A stretch of DNA of 5,326 bases, from contig JAPLZN010000150.1 in assembly GCA_026395035.1 (NCBI GenBank), forward strand, positions 1 through 5,326, read 5' to 3'. Positions within the stretch are counted from its first letter, which is position 1, and every line of letters begins with the position of its first letter. The notes beneath the pieces are model-generated. The model did no database searches, was not told the origin of the DNA, and worked only from the letters and a program-made list of their open reading frames with translations. Positions 5,253 through 5,326 of the stretch are shown piece by piece. A program made the translations under genes and the position numbers. The stretch comes from Candidatus Vogelbacteria bacterium (GTDB lineage Bacteria; Patescibacteriota; Minisyncoccia; Phycocordibacterales; XYD1-FULL-46-19).

Positions 5253-5269
5253 AGTCAAACCTTACCAAT

Positions 5270-5288
5270 CTACGAATGGCTACGAATG
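5270..5288. repeat. Short direct repeat, CTACGAATG twice
   Basis: CTACGAATG occurs at 5270-5278 and again at 5280-5288, a 10-bp period. A related word, ATACGAATA, lies at 5171-5179. It resembles the low-complexity AATTACG array after lysS. No function can be assigned. Confidence 0.5.
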
Positions 5289-5296
5289 TTTCTTTT

Positions 5297-5326
5297 GTGT
5301 CATTCCCGCGGAGGCGGGAATCTAGG
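5297..5326 (+). repeat. Palindromic repeat copy, cut by the window end
   Basis: The sequence begins GTGTCATTCC and ends GGAATCTAGG. Its stem ATTCCCGC (5302-5309) pairs with GCGGGAAT (5314-5321) across a 4-nt loop. It has the same outline as the two arms at 1233-1308. The sixth stem pair is C-G here and T-A there, a compensatory change. If the pairing pattern holds, an inverted partner may lie just beyond the window. Confidence 0.8.

Overview
The window holds the 3' end of a lysyl-tRNA synthetase gene followed by the start of a division and cell-wall (dcw) cluster: mraZ, rsmH (mraW), a small ftsL-like gene and ftsI (class B penicillin-binding protein), all on the + strand. The proteins are bacterial and complete apart from the truncated lysS. 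Several traits suggest a Patescibacteria/CPR-type genome: the divergent lysyl-tRNA synthetase (short motif 3 ending in E-R-L-F, a glutamine-aspartate-tyrosine variant after motif 2), the ELGS-type active-site context of FtsI, the absence of recognisable Shine-Dalgarno sequences, and intergenic DNA full of short palindromic repeats. This placement is an inference from protein style, not a proof. Stops are TAA and TAG, and no gene needs a recoded codon.

Layout. Positions 1-1155 are lysS (5' end outside the window), ending in a 7-bp tandem repeat and a rho-independent terminator with a second, alternative hairpin. Positions 1156-1684 are a 529-bp gene-free region. In order it holds the terminator, a perfect 29-bp inverted repeat, a bulged hairpin, a perfect DnaA-box match, a perfect 20-bp hairpin, a sigma70-type promoter (TTGCCT, 17 bp, TATAAT) overlaid by helically phased TGGG boxes that fit the known MraZ operator, and a roughly 180-nt mRNA leader filled with nested palindromes. 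mraZ (GTG start), rsmH, ftsL-like and ftsI follow. A fold-back repeat separates mraZ from rsmH; rsmH and ftsL are 26 nt apart; ftsL and ftsI overlap by 11 nt. Positions 5163-5326 contain no gene, only further members of the same palindromic repeat families.

Functional reading. MraZ probably represses its own operon through the phased boxes. RsmH methylates 16S rRNA. The FtsL-like protein is probably the small bitopic scaffold for the septal transpeptidase FtsI, with which it is translationally coupled. The coding content is conserved housekeeping. The most unusual material is non-coding: a family of ~30-nt palindromes with compensatory changes, arranged in pairs and nested in further inverted repeats, and the clear MraZ operator. 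I see no defence system, mobile element with a transposase, CRISPR array or RNA gene.
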